Of a stretch of DNA of 64,000 nucleotides, positions 27,152 to 36,106 are shown one piece after another. The position numbers and the translations under genes are program-made. Below the pieces are notes generated by a model. That model was given only the letters and a program-made list of their open reading frames with translations. It ran no database searches and was not told where the DNA came from. Position 1 is the stretch's first letter, and every line of letters begins with the position of its first letter. Source of the stretch: Faecalicatena absiana (GTDB lineage: Bacteria; Bacillota; Bacilli; Lactobacillales; Lactobacillaceae); NCBI GenBank assembly GCA_017309015.1, contig JAEDAG010000001.1:664223-728222 (forward strand). Reading direction: 5' to 3'.

Positions 27152-27607
27152 TTGATTTTCTAGATAAACCAGCGTACTATGATACTCGAAAGTTATGCGA
27201 CTAAATTATTTTTCTCATTTTTTCTCCTTCAGTCGTCATAATTTTCCGTATCTTTGTCCATGAGGCAGACCCATCAATCATCTCCTGATTACGGGCCGGA
27301 CTTATGAGCAAGACTCTTAACTACCAGAAGCCAGGCGGCCGCTTGCCCCTTTTGCTTTTCGATTATGTTACTTGTTTATTTCGGCAAGCAGCACGTCTGG
27401 TGAATGGCCTAGCATATAGAATATGTATTTCAACATTTTTTCGGTTCCTGTCTGAAAAATGACAGAATTTATTTTTTCCTTACTCATCACATTTGCGGTT
27501 GGCGCGAACCTTCCTATCACTCGTGCCATAAACCCGCTTAAGTCGCTTTAAGCGAACTTAGTTTTATCACATCACATTAAACGCAGCTCTCCTGGCTGCG
27601 TTTTTTT
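27152..27607 (+). ncRNA. Possible untranslated transcript upstream of the L-LDH gene
   Basis: The 745-bp gap 26953-27697 contains no convincing gene. It does hold a promoter-like TTGATT-17-TACTAT (27152-27180) and an intrinsic terminator with stem ACGCAGC/GCTGCGT and seven T's (27581-27607). A transcript of about 415 nt is therefore possible, either a free RNA or a leader attenuated before the L-LDH gene. It does not match tmRNA, RNase P or SRP RNA. Confidence 0.3.
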
Positions 27608-27697
27608 GTGGTCCTGGGCGCAATTAAGCTTACACTACGTTATAATTTGAGTAAGCAATTTCACCAATGCACCATGCCTAACGAAGGGAGAAAAAAT

Positions 27698-28624
27698 ATG
27701 AGTAAAAAAGTCTTGCTAGTTGGCGATGGAGCCGTTGGCTCCAACTTTGCCAACGACCTGTTGCAAACTACTCAAGTCGACGAACTGGTCATCTGCGATA
27801 TCGCCAAGGACCGGGCAGTTGGCGACAGTCTGGATCTGGAGGACGTGACCTGCTTTACGGGCCACACCAATATCTACGCTGGCGAGTACAGCGATGCCGC
27901 GGACGCGGACGTGGTCGTGATCACTGCCGGCGTGCCCCGCAAGCCAGGTGAAAGTCGGCTGGATCTGGTACAAAAGAACGTCGGAATCTTGAAGAGCATC
28001 GTAGATCCAATCGTCAAGTCCGGCTTCAGCGGCGTCTTCGTTGTTTCCGCCAACCCGGTCGATATTTTGACGACCCTGACCCAAAAGCTGTCCGGCTTCC
28101 CGAAGAACCGCGTTTTGGGGACTGGGACTTCTCTGGACTCCGCCCGCCTGCGGGTCGAGATCTCCAACCGCCTGAACCTGCCCGTTGAAAAAATCAACGC
28201 CTGGGTCCTGGGCGAGCATGGGGACACCAGCTTTGAAAACTTCTCTGGCGCCAACGCCGACGGCAAGCGGCTCTTGGACTACCCGCAAATCACTCCGGAA
28301 ACCTTGGACGAGATTGAAGGAATCGTCCGCCAAAAGGGCAGCGAAATCATCGCCAAGAAGGGGGCAACTTACTACGGCGTAGCAATGATGCTGGCCAAGA
28401 TCGTCGCTGCCATCCTGGAAAACCAAGACCTGGTTTTGCCGCTGTCCGCGCCAATCAATGGAGAATATGGGATTGCTGAAGAGCTTTACCTGGGCACCCT
28501 CTGCATCGTCAACGGCTCAGGGATCAGTCATGTGCTGGAACTGGAATTGTCGGACGACGAAAAGCAGAAAATGCTTGCTTCTGCCGCCAAGATGAGTGAA
28601 ACCTTGGCGCAGGTTCAACTGTAA
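27698..28624 (+). CDS. ldh: L-lactate dehydrogenase
   Basis: A 308-residue NAD-dependent L-2-hydroxyacid dehydrogenase. Rossmann motif LLVGDGAVGSNFAN, active-site loop ITAGVPRKPGESRLDL with the coenzyme and substrate arginines, and the catalytic histidine in LGEHGDTSFE. It reduces pyruvate to L-lactate with NADH. ATG 27698 has GGGAG 8 bases upstream. L. delbrueckii makes mostly D-lactate, so this enzyme may be poorly expressed or serve another 2-oxoacid. Family membership is firm, but distinction from related 2-hydroxyacid enzymes is not absolute. Confidence 0.85.
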   Translation: MSKKVLLVGDGAVGSNFANDLLQTTQVDELVICDIAKDRAVGDSLDLEDVTCFTGHTNIYAGEYSDAADADVVVITAGVPRKPGESRLDLVQKNVGILKSIVDPIVKSGFSGVFVVSANPVDILTTLTQKLSGFPKNRVLGTGTSLDSARLRVEISNRLNLPVEKINAWVLGEHGDTSFENFSGANADGKRLLDYPQITPETLDEIEGIVRQKGSEIIAKKGATYYGVAMMLAKIVAAILENQDLVLPLSAPINGEYGIAEELYLGTLCIVNGSGISHVLELELSDDEKQKMLASAAKMSETLAQVQL

Positions 28625-28626
28625 AT

Positions 28627-28722
28627 CGGGAGCCAGCTTTCTGCTGTGATTCAAGATACATAAAAAGGCTTCCAGAAGTTTTACACTTCTAGAAGCCTTT
28701 TTTATTCGTTAAAGTTTTTCCA
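28627..28722. repeat. Modular intergenic repeat, copy R3, acting as terminator
   Basis: Module B (CTGCTGTGATTCAAGATACA, 28641-28660) is followed by module C, a hairpin GGCTTCCAGAAGT/ACTTCTAGAAGCC with A and T tracts and ATTCGTTA (28661-28712). It lies between convergent L-LDH and glucokinase genes and can end both transcripts. Confidence 0.7.
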
Positions 28723-28740
28723 AAACCCTTTTTTGTCAGC

Positions 28741-29685
28741 TTAATCCTTGATAACCATCTTGACCGCGCCGTACATGCCGGCATCGTTGCCCAGTTCCGC
28801 CAAGGCAAATTCCGTGCCTTCTGAAGCGTGGAAAGCGTACTTGACGAAGTACTTCTTCACGGCATCAGTCAAAATCTCGCCGGCCTTGGACACGCCGCCG
28901 CCGATAACGTAGACTTCTGGGTCAACCACGCAGGAGATGGTTGCCAGGGCTAAGCCCAAAGTCCGGCCGACAAAGTCCACGATTTCCAAAGCCAGCTCAT
29001 CGCCCTCCTTGGCCGCGTCAAAGACTGCCTTGGCGTCTGGATTTTCGATCTCACGCAATTTGGATGGCTTGTCGCTGGCGGCCAGGACTTCCTTGGCTCT
29101 GCGGGCAATCCCAGTTGCTGAAGCATATTGCTCCAAGTGGCCCTTCTTGCCGCAGCCGCAGGCTTGGTCTTCATCCAGGTTCATGGTCATGTGGCCGATT
29201 TCACCGGCAGCCCCGAAGTTGCCTGGCAAAATCTTCCCATTGAGGATGATCCCGCCGCCAACGCCAGTGCCCAGGGTCACCATGACGACGTTCTTGTGGC
29301 TTTCGCCGCCGCCCTTCCACATTTCGCCCAAAGCGGCCGCGTTGGCGTCGTTGGCTACCTTGACTTCATCGATGCCGGTCAGCTTCTTGACTTCGGCAGC
29401 CACGTTGAGCACGCCCCAGCCAAGGTTGACGCACTTGTTCACGATTTCATCCTGCAGGATTGGACCAGGAACGTCAATCCCGATCCCTTCAACTTCATCC
29501 TTGCTGATGCCGCGGCCTGACAGCTTGCCCGCCAGGGAAGCAGCGATGTCCGGCAGAATTTGTGACCCATTGTCCTCTTTTCTGGTTGGGATTTCCCATT
29601 TTTCAACTAATTGACCGTTGGTTTCAAACAAGCCGATCTTTACGGTCGTACCGCCAATGTCTACACCGAATGCGTATTTCTTCAA
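28741..29685 (-). CDS. glk: ROK-family glucokinase
   Basis: A 314-residue cytosolic sugar kinase. ATP-binding FGVDIGGTTVKIGLF at the N-terminus, catalytic Asp in VANDANAAALGE, the glycine block TLGTGVGGGII and the ROK zinc motif with cysteines in CGCGKKGHLEQYASA. It phosphorylates glucose at C6. It starts at TTG 29685 with GAGG 8 bases upstream. A TATAAT (-) at 29750-29755 and a cre-like site over the -35 region suggest carbon control. Confidence 0.93.
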   Translation of the reverse strand: MKKYAFGVDIGGTTVKIGLFETNGQLVEKWEIPTRKEDNGSQILPDIAASLAGKLSGRGISKDEVEGIGIDVPGPILQDEIVNKCVNLGWGVLNVAAEVKKLTGIDEVKVANDANAAALGEMWKGGGESHKNVVMVTLGTGVGGGIILNGKILPGNFGAAGEIGHMTMNLDEDQACGCGKKGHLEQYASATGIARRAKEVLAASDKPSKLREIENPDAKAVFDAAKEGDELALEIVDFVGRTLGLALATISCVVDPEVYVIGGGVSKAGEILTDAVKKYFVKYAFHASEGTEFALAELGNDAGMYGAVKMVIKD

Positions 29686-29749
29686 TCTAATTGCCTCGTT
29701 TCCTCTAAATCTATCAATAAAACTTAATCACAAGCTTTTCACAGTTCAT

Positions 29750-29787
29750 ATTATAGATTAGCAAAGCCTTTTCTGGAAACGTTTTTA
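29750..29787 (-). promoter_or_regulatory. Promoter of the glucokinase gene with cre-like site
   Basis: TTCCAG (29778-29773), 17 bp, TATAAT (29755-29750). TGGAAACGTTTTTA at 29774-29787 matches the cre consensus at 12 of 14 positions and overlaps the -35. Confidence 0.45.
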
Positions 29788-29811
29788 TAAATTTTGCTTT
29801 TTTCAAGCAAA

Positions 29812-29841
29812 AAACGCCCTTTTCTTGCGAAAAGGACGCTA
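29812..29841 (-). terminator. Terminator of the MetE-like gene
   Basis: On the minus strand GCGTCCTTTTC...GAAAAGGGCGT (29839-29814) runs into TTTTTTGC. Confidence 0.75.
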
Positions 29842-29885
29842 ATTACTTTTATTCAAATTATTTTTGAGTCTTTTCTTACCAAAAA

Positions 29886-31016
29886 TTAGCCCCAGACTTC
29901 CTTGGCCGTGTCGATGACCAGCTTGATCTTGGCCCATTGCTGGTCTTCAGTCAGGTGGTTCCCTTCTTCAGTTGAGGCAAAGCCGCATTGGGTGCTCAAG
30001 GCAGACGCAGCTGTCGGGTGAAATTCGCCGGCTTCCTTGATTCTTTCCTTCAAGCGCTCTGGGTCTTCCAAGTCCGGCTTCTTGCTGGTAACCAGGCCCA
30101 AAACGACTTCCTTGTCGGCTGGGACTTCCTTAAGCGGTTCAAAGCCACCTGAACGGTCGTCGTCAAATTCCAGGTAGAAGGCGTCGATGCCCTTTTCCTT
30201 GAAGACGTATGGCGCGGCTGGAGCGTAGCCGCCTTGGGCTGCCCAGTGAGAGTCGTAGTTCCCGCGGCAGATGTGCGTTGAAACGCGGAGGTCAGCCGGC
30301 AGGCCAACCAAGGCATTTTCGTTGATCTCCTTGTAGAGCTGGAGAATTTCTTCCCGCTTCAGGCGGCCACCTTCTGAGAAGGCCGGCCAGAATTCGTCGT
30401 CGCACAAGACGCCCCAGGTACAGTCGTCCAGCTTGACGTCGCGGGCACCGTGGTCATACAGGTCTTGAATGAGGTCGTGGCAGACCTTGGAGACGTCCTT
30501 GGCCAATTCCGCGTGGTCTGGGTAAACGGCGTCAGTCGCGGCAATCAGTTCATCATTGCGGCAGATCAATTCGCAGTACAGCTGGGCAGGCGCTGGAATG
30601 CTTTGCCGGACAGCGACCCCGCCGACTTCGTCAGCCACTTCCTTTAAGAACTTAAAGGCTTCAACGTCTGGGTGGCCTGGCTCGTAAGTCAGCTTGCCAA
30701 CGACCTTGGCCGCGTCCCGGCGGGTTTCTTCCCCATGGAAAAAGTAGCCGTGCTCAGCTTGGACATGGTCCACGCCGCCAAAGCCCCAGAAAGTGTCCAG
30801 GTGCCAGTATGAGCGGCGGAATTCCCCATCAGTGACCACCTTGAGGCCAGCGGCCTTTTCCTTTGGTACCAGCTTGCGGATTTCTTCATCTTCTACCCGC
30901 TTCAATTCAGCCTGGTCAATTTTACCAGCCGCGAACTTGGCGCGGGCCTCCTTCAATTCTGCTGGACGCAAGAAGCTGCCAACGATGTCGTAGCGCAATA
31001 AGTTCTTTTCTGACAT
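29886..31016 (-). CDS. Cobalamin-independent methionine synthase-like protein (YxjG/YxjH type)
   Basis: A 376-residue single-domain relative of the MetE C-terminal catalytic half. It has the opening RYDIVGSFLRP, the zinc-binding blocks STHICRGNYDSHW and STQCGFAST, and FYLEFDDDRSGGFEPL. It probably moves a methyl group to homocysteine or a related thiol; the donor for short YxjG-type enzymes is not established. GGAGG lies 8 bases before ATG 31016. It is divergent from a LysR gene with palindromes between. Confidence 0.87.
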   Translation of the reverse strand: MSEKNLLRYDIVGSFLRPAELKEARAKFAAGKIDQAELKRVEDEEIRKLVPKEKAAGLKVVTDGEFRRSYWHLDTFWGFGGVDHVQAEHGYFFHGEETRRDAAKVVGKLTYEPGHPDVEAFKFLKEVADEVGGVAVRQSIPAPAQLYCELICRNDELIAATDAVYPDHAELAKDVSKVCHDLIQDLYDHGARDVKLDDCTWGVLCDDEFWPAFSEGGRLKREEILQLYKEINENALVGLPADLRVSTHICRGNYDSHWAAQGGYAPAAPYVFKEKGIDAFYLEFDDDRSGGFEPLKEVPADKEVVLGLVTSKKPDLEDPERLKERIKEAGEFHPTAASALSTQCGFASTEEGNHLTEDQQWAKIKLVIDTAKEVWG

Positions 31017-31117
31017 AATCAATTCCTCCTGAGATGCTCTCAATGCTGATTTCGCTTCGCTGTAAAAGCTTTAATTTTTTCTTAATGACTTGTTGCTTGC
31101 AAGTATATGCCAGATTC

Positions 31118-31145
31118 AGCTATATTTGAAATAGCTATTTATAGC
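31118..31145. promoter_or_regulatory. Overlapping palindromes in the MetE-like/LysR spacer
   Basis: AGCTAT-N7-ATAGCT (31118-31136) overlaps GCTAT-TT-ATAGC (31134-31145). The first fits the LysR T-N11-A type of site. Probably the operator for the divergent pair. Confidence 0.55.
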
Positions 31146-31180
31146 GGTACTTGATAGATTTTAGCTATGGGAGGACAAAA

Positions 31181-32092
31181 ATGCGAATTCAGCAATTGCG
31201 TTATTTGGAAAAAGTCGTCGAAAGCGGCAGCATGACCCAGGCCGCCAAGGAGCTCTTTATTGCCCAGCCGACCCTTTCCAATGCCATCAAGCAGCTGGAA
31301 AAGGACGTGGGCATCACCATCCTGGCCCGCTCCAGCAAGGGCGTGGTTCTAACTGACGACGGGCAGGAATTCATGCAGTACGCCCGGCAGATCCTGGACC
31401 AGGTTGACCTGCTGGACCGGCGCTACCATGAGGATGCTTCCGCCCCAAAGATCTTTAGCGTCTCGGCCCAGCACTATGCCTTTGCCGTTGACGCTTTCGT
31501 CCATCTGCTCCGGGAGATCGGCAAGGACGACTACCAGGCCACCTTCAAGGAGACCAAGACTTACGATGCCATCGATGACGTGGCCAACCTTCGCAGCGAG
31601 GTCGGCATTGTCTATCTGAGCGAGTACAACCACCAGGTCCTGCAAGGGGTCTTCAGTGAAAAAGACCTGCTCTTTTTCCCGCTCTACAAGACCAGCCCTT
31701 ACGTCTTCCTCTGCAAGAGCCACCCTTTGGCCAAAAAGAAGCTCATCCGCTTAAAAGACCTCCTTCCCTACCCCAAGCTGGCCTATGACCAGGGCAAGCA
31801 CAACTCTTTCTACTACTGGGAGGAGACCCTGGCCGACCGCAAGTCGCCAAAGTCAATCATGGTCAGTGACCGCGCCACCCTGTTCAACCTCTTGATCGGC
31901 CTGAACGGCTACACGATCAGCTCCGGGATCATCAATGCCGACTTAAACGGGGACCAGATCATCGCCCGTCCCCTGGCCTATGATGAATACATCCAGATCG
32001 GCTATATCATCAACCGCCACCACCACCTGTCGCCGACTGCCGAAAAATACATCGCGCTTCTGAAAGAGAGCATTTCCAAGCACCACAACTAG
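31181..32092 (+). CDS. LysR-family transcriptional regulator 3
   Basis: A 303-residue LysR protein (winged helix residues about 1-60: MRIQQLRYLEKVVESGSMTQ, AAKELFIAQPTLSNAI). GGGAGG precedes ATG 31181. Sequence style and the MetE-like partner suggest the MetR/CysB-like branch that controls sulfur amino-acid genes in lactic acid bacteria; this is inference from context. Confidence 0.9.
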   Translation: MRIQQLRYLEKVVESGSMTQAAKELFIAQPTLSNAIKQLEKDVGITILARSSKGVVLTDDGQEFMQYARQILDQVDLLDRRYHEDASAPKIFSVSAQHYAFAVDAFVHLLREIGKDDYQATFKETKTYDAIDDVANLRSEVGIVYLSEYNHQVLQGVFSEKDLLFFPLYKTSPYVFLCKSHPLAKKKLIRLKDLLPYPKLAYDQGKHNSFYYWEETLADRKSPKSIMVSDRATLFNLLIGLNGYTISSGIINADLNGDQIIARPLAYDEYIQIGYIINRHHHLSPTAEKYIALLKESISKHHN

Positions 32093-32224
32093 CAATCGCG
32101 GGCCGGAAACCAACTTTTAGCGTTAAAAGTCCAACTTTTCTTTAGAAACGAAGCCAGGCCTCCGGACAGGCTTAAAAATATGTGAATTTTATCCTGCCAC
32201 CCTTGCCCCGAAGCCGGGCAAACA

Positions 32225-32252
32225 TTGCCAAATATCGGATTTGTAGTAAAAT
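32225..32252 (+). promoter_or_regulatory. Promoter of the membrane-anchored protein at 32372
   Basis: TTGCCA (32225-32230), 16 bp, TAAAAT (32247-32252). This leaves a leader of about 115 nt before ATG 32372, in which I see no riboswitch I can name. Confidence 0.45.
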
Positions 32253-32371
32253 TAAATGATAAACATGACATCTACTCTTGCAAAGTAAGGGAGAAAAGTT
32301 TTAACATATTACTCATAAAAGCATCTTTTCATGTGCGGAAAAGGTGACAACAACTGGAGGTTTAGACAACT

Positions 32372-33076
32372 ATGGGTTTGATACTTTTACTGATCATCAT
32401 TGTCGCGGGGATCATCATCTTCATCAATTCCCGCAATGAAAAGAAGAAGCAACGGGCTTTGTGGAAGGAACGCCAGCACGAAGGCTACATTCCGCCAATG
32501 CCTGTCATTAAGTTGGACTCCGTTGACGGAAACAACCACTTGGTAGTCAAGAACGACAGCAGCGTCTTCTTTACCCCTTACGAAAAGGGCAAGGCTGCTT
32601 GGCCAGGCGGCGTTGAGAACTTCAGCGTCTACTATGACCACGACAACAACCACCTGCTCGTTTTGTCACTGGTGCAAGAAAACGCCGCTAACATTGACTT
32701 CGGCGAAGTTGACCCGGACAAGGCCAAGAAATTCCTGGACATTTACCAGCGCATGGGCGGCCACATTGCTGACCACTACGAATTGCTGACTTTGAACAAG
32801 GTTGACAGCAGCGACTTGAACTTGGACGTTAAGACTAACCCGGCACAAGTCTATGTCTACACTGAAACCTCAGTCAATGACGGCAAGAAGCGCATTTACT
32901 TCTCACCAGACCCAACTTCAACGCCTTACAAGCTGCTCGGCTTGGCCTTGAGCGACGCCGCCAACGGCGAAAAGAGCGTTGACATGAGCTTGGAAGATTC
33001 CAAGGGCATCAAGGGGTCAGTCTACACCATTTTGCCAGAAGCCAGCGTCAAGGACCTGCAAGACAACTTTGCCTAG
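32372..33076 (+). CDS. Membrane-anchored protein of unknown function
   Basis: A 234-residue protein with an N-terminal membrane helix (GLILLLIIIVAGIIIFI, residues 2-18) followed by a basic stretch and a soluble domain of about 200 residues. I do not recognise the domain. Codon use is biased toward preferred codons such as AAC, AAG and GAC, suggesting good expression. GGAGG precedes the ATG by 11 bases. The downstream gene has its own start 125 bases later. Confidence 0.75.
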   Translation: MGLILLLIIIVAGIIIFINSRNEKKKQRALWKERQHEGYIPPMPVIKLDSVDGNNHLVVKNDSSVFFTPYEKGKAAWPGGVENFSVYYDHDNNHLLVLSLVQENAANIDFGEVDPDKAKKFLDIYQRMGGHIADHYELLTLNKVDSSDLNLDVKTNPAQVYVYTETSVNDGKKRIYFSPDPTSTPYKLLGLALSDAANGEKSVDMSLEDSKGIKGSVYTILPEASVKDLQDNFA

Positions 33077-33097
33077 TCTGCACGAAGATGATCTGCC

Positions 33098-33128
33098 AAA
33101 CGGTCTCCATTCTTGGAGACCGTTTTTT
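33098..33128 (+). terminator. Terminator of the 32372 gene
   Basis: The stem AAACGGTCTCC/GGAGACCGTTT around ATTCTT is followed by TTTT. Confidence 0.85.
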
Positions 33129-33200
33129 TATTTCCTGGGCAATTTTCACCCCTAAAAACAGCAAAAATGCTATTCTTGAGGCAAAAAGGAGGCAAACGCG

Positions 33201-34217
33201 ATGGAAACCGGAAGCAATCTGACCACTTATCTTGAATGGCTGCAAACTCATGACCTGCCACGTCTCACGGTCACCGTGCCTGACGGCATGGTCTTTTCTG
33301 AACTTTGCTACCTGGACTTCTCCCCAAGCGGCAAAATCGCCGGCCGGACTTTGGGCAGCGTCTGCCAGGAACTCCTTGCCCAGGATCAGATCAAGACGAT
33401 GGGCTTAGGCGATCCGGCCGCCTTTTATCCATTCATCAAGGCTTTGGCCACAAACCGCCGCTTTGCCCCGCTGATCATCCTCCGGGCCATTTCCGTGGTC
33501 AACGCTGCCGCGCAAACCCAGTTTGCCGGCATGACCTTCCTGCTGCCGGGCGGAGACCGCTATATTGCCTTCCGCGGCACCGACACCAGCTTGGTTGGCT
33601 GGAAGGAGAACTTCATCACGGCCTTCGACCGGACCAGCGGACAAGAAGCCGCGCTGGCCTACGTCCGCGCGGAGATCCGCGACTGCACCGGCATGGTCTA
33701 CGTTGGCGGCCACTCAAAGGGCGGCAACCTGGCTCTCTACGCTTGTGAGCTTCTGCCCGAAAATGAGCGCGAGCGCGTCCTGCGCCTGGATGATTTTGAT
33801 GGTCCGGGCCTTTGCCCCGACCTCTTCCCCGAATTGACCTTTCCCAAAGCCAAAGTGCGCCGCTTCATCCCCGAATACGATATCGTCGGCCAGATCTTTG
33901 AGCCCCGGCAATATCCAGCCACCATCGTCAAGAGCACGGCCAAGGGCATCTGGCAGCACGACCTGCTGTCTTGGCAGATCAAGGATGGCCAAGTCGTTGA
34001 AGCCGCGGACACGACCCCAGACTCCAAGTCCTTCCATCGCTGGCTGGACCGGAGTCTCAGCGGCATCTCCCTGGCCAGCCGGGCCAAGATCGTCGACGGC
34101 ATCTTCGACTCCTTCCAAAAGCAGGGCTACGAGACCCTGCAAGACCTGGCCCCGCACCCGCGGACGGCCTTCAAGAAAGCACTTAAGCATAAGGACCAGC
34201 GCAAGCAGCCAAAATAA
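33201..34217 (+). CDS. Mbeg1-like (DUF2974) alpha/beta hydrolase
   Basis: A 338-residue lipase-like protein without a signal peptide. The nucleophile elbow is GGHSKGGNLALYA (Ser near residue 177), preceded by YIAFRGTDTSLVGWKENF, the oxyanion/active-site region of class-3-lipase-like folds. Asp in LDDFDGPGL and the later YDIVGQIF block agree with the DUF2974/Mbeg1 family. The substrate is unknown; family members are presumed esterases or lipases. AAAGGAGG precedes the ATG. Confidence 0.82.
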   Translation: METGSNLTTYLEWLQTHDLPRLTVTVPDGMVFSELCYLDFSPSGKIAGRTLGSVCQELLAQDQIKTMGLGDPAAFYPFIKALATNRRFAPLIILRAISVVNAAAQTQFAGMTFLLPGGDRYIAFRGTDTSLVGWKENFITAFDRTSGQEAALAYVRAEIRDCTGMVYVGGHSKGGNLALYACELLPENERERVLRLDDFDGPGLCPDLFPELTFPKAKVRRFIPEYDIVGQIFEPRQYPATIVKSTAKGIWQHDLLSWQIKDGQVVEAADTTPDSKSFHRWLDRSLSGISLASRAKIVDGIFDSFQKQGYETLQDLAPHPRTAFKKALKHKDQRKQPK

Positions 34218-34276
34218 TTTTTTAACTTTTTGGGCGATTTCTCTTTACAGGCTCACTCAATTATTATATTATGATT

Positions 34277-34570
34277 AAAAAATGAAAGAACGAGAGACGA
34301 AGATAAGATAAGTAACCGGTCAGACTCTTCCCCAGAGAGGCGCGTTAGGTGGGAGGCGCTGAAGAGGCCCCGGTGAAAATGGTCTTTGAGTCTGCCAAGA
34401 GGCGAGCCACCGGCAAGCTTCTTGCGCTTGATGCCCGATAGCGCATCCGAGTATAATCCGCTTTTCAGCGGCCGTACTTAGCAAGGCTGCTTGCGCGAGC
34501 AAGTGGTGAACAAAGGGTGGTAGCACGCTGACGGCGTCCCTGGATGAACATTCATCCAGGGACTTTTTTA
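34277..34570 (+). promoter_or_regulatory. T-box riboswitch (probably methionine-specific) of luxS-metQ
   Basis: A leader of about 290 nt ends in the T-box AAAGGGTGGTAGCACG (34512-34527) and a terminator (GTCCCTGGATGAA/TTCATCCAGGGAC, 34536-34563, then seven T's). The stem I base is CAGACTC (34321-34327) with GAGTCTG (34388-34394). Within its 3' side, GGTGAAAATGGTC offers ATG (34379-34381) as specifier, meaning methionine; AAT or AAA cannot be wholly excluded. The downstream luxS and metQ genes support methionine. Uncharged tRNA would favour the antiterminator. Confidence 0.85.
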
Positions 34571-34640
34571 TTGCCGGAATCCCCGTTCAATCATTGGCCA
34601 TTCAGCAAAAAAATTTTTTCGAGACAAAGGAGAGATTATC

Positions 34641-35120
34641 ATGGCTAAAGTTGAAAGTTTTGAATTGGATCACACTAAGGTTAAGGCCCCATACGTCAGA
34701 CTGATCACGGTTGAAGAAGGCCCGAAGGGAGACAAGATCTCCAACTTCGACCTGCGCCTGGTGCAGCCGAACGAAAACGCGATTCCAACCGGCGGCCTCC
34801 ATACCATTGAGCACCTCTTGGCCAGCCTCTTGCGCGACCGTTTGGACGGGGTCATCGACTGTTCCCCGTTTGGCTGCCGGACGGGCTTTCACCTGATCAC
34901 CTGGGGCGAGCACTCAAGCACTGACGTTGCCCGGGCCCTGCGCGATTCCCTCAAGGAAATCCGCGACGAGATCAAGTGGGAAGACGTGCCCGGCACTACC
35001 ATCAAGACTTGCGGCAACTACCGCGACCACTCCCTCTTCACTGCCAAAGAATGGTGCAACGACATCCTGAAGCAAGGCATCAGCGACGACCCATTCGCGC
35101 GCCACGTGGTCAAAGATTAG
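34641..35120 (+). CDS. luxS: S-ribosylhomocysteine lyase LuxS
   Basis: A 159-residue metalloenzyme of normal length. Zinc ligands sit in [11 protein letters not shown] (HxxEH) and the cysteine in [11 protein letters not shown]; the catalytic Cys region is PFGCRTGF. It splits S-ribosylhomocysteine into homocysteine and DPD, the AI-2 precursor, recycling methyl-cycle products. AAAGGAG precedes the ATG. T-box control and co-transcription with metQ point to a mainly metabolic role in methionine recovery. Confidence 0.97.
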   Translation: MAKVESFELDHTKVKAPYVRLITVEEGPKGDKISNFDLRLVQPNENAIPTGGLHTIEHLLASLLRDRLDGVIDCSPFGCRTGFHLITWGEHSSTDVARALRDSLKEIRDEIKWEDVPGTTIKTCGNYRDHSLFTAKEWCNDILKQGISDDPFARHVVKD

Positions 35121-35147
35121 CCAAGTATTAGAAAGGCAGGCAGCTCC

Positions 35148-36023
35148 ATGAGAAAGAAAAAGAGAAATCGCTTGATCGCGGCCATCGCCGTAGTCGCTTT
35201 GGTCATCATTGCTTTTATCAGCTTCCGCCCTGGCAGCAAGCCAAGCGGCAAGTCCAGCACCACCATCACCATTGGCTCGATCGGCCCAGACGTCAACGTT
35301 TGGCGGCACATTGCCAAGACCAAGGAGGCCAAGCAGCTGGGCTTAAAAATCAATGTCAAGTCCTTCACGGACGGCCCTAGCCTCCTCCGGGCCACTTCGG
35401 ACGGCAGCATTGACGTTTCCGCTTTTGCCTCATGGGCCTACCTGCAGGCCTACAACAAATCCAAGGACAATGCCGGCACCCAGGTGGCTTTAGGCACGAC
35501 CTACCTTGAGCCAATGGGGATCTACTCTTCCAAGTACAAGAGCGTTAAAGACCTGCCTAAGGGCGCGACGATCGCCCTGGCCAACAACGCCGCCAATGAA
35601 GCCCGCGGCCTCCTGCTTTTGCAAAGCGCGGGACTGATCAAGCTAAAAAAGGACTTTAACGACGCCAATGGCAACGTGAACGACATCTCCGCCAATCCAA
35701 AGCAGTTCAAGTTCAAGCTGATCGACGACACGACTGGCCCACGCGTCATCAAGTCCGTTGACGCCGTGCTGATCGGGAACACCATTGCCCTGACCGGCCA
35801 CCTGAACGTTTTGAACGATTCCATTTACCATGAAAAGATCGACCAGAGCACCAAGAACAACATCAACGTTTTGGCTACCGCCAAGAAGAACCAAAACAAG
35901 CAGGAATACAAGAAACTGGTTAAGCTCTACCACAACAAGAACATCCAAAAATGGATCAACAAGAAGTATTCCGGCACCAAAGTCGAAGTCCAAAAGCCGA
36001 TCTCTTACTTGTCAGGCAAATAG
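35148..36023 (+). CDS. metQ: MetQ/NlpA-family methionine-binding protein without a lipobox
   Basis: A 291-residue substrate-binding protein of a MetNPQ-type ABC importer. Family blocks include ITIGSIGPDVNVWRHIA, DVSAFASWAYLQAYN, YLEPMGIYSSKYKSVKDLP and ANNAANEARGLLLLQ. The N-terminus has a hydrophobic helix (about residues 10-26) after five basic residues but no lipobox cysteine, so it would be helix-anchored rather than lipidated. It follows luxS by 27 bases behind the T-box. The ATPase and permease genes are not adjacent and must be elsewhere. Confidence 0.88.
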   Translation: MRKKKRNRLIAAIAVVALVIIAFISFRPGSKPSGKSSTTITIGSIGPDVNVWRHIAKTKEAKQLGLKINVKSFTDGPSLLRATSDGSIDVSAFASWAYLQAYNKSKDNAGTQVALGTTYLEPMGIYSSKYKSVKDLPKGATIALANNAANEARGLLLLQSAGLIKLKKDFNDANGNVNDISANPKQFKFKLIDDTTGPRVIKSVDAVLIGNTIALTGHLNVLNDSIYHEKIDQSTKNNINVLATAKKNQNKQEYKKLVKLYHNKNIQKWINKKYSGTKVEVQKPISYLSGK

Positions 36024-36049
36024 TGCACTGCCCCTCCAGATAATTTTTC

Positions 36050-36091
36050 AAAAAAGCCAGACCCGCTTCCCTCGCGTGGTCTGGCTTTTTA
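36050..36091. terminator. Terminator between metQ and the deformylase-like gene
   Basis: AAAAAGCCAGACC (36051-36063) pairs with GGTCTGGCTTTTT (36078-36090). It lies between convergent genes and can work in both directions. Confidence 0.85.
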
Positions 36092-36106
36092 TCGGCAATT
36101 TTCAAA

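Noticed and set aside
27187..27607. tmRNA, RNase P RNA or SRP RNA in the gap before L-LDH
   Set aside because: None of their conserved segments (tRNA-like ends, P4 helix, SRP loop) were found.
34379..34381. Lysine or asparagine specifier in the T-box
   Set aside because: AAA and AAT overlap the ATG reading, but luxS and metQ downstream make methionine far more likely.
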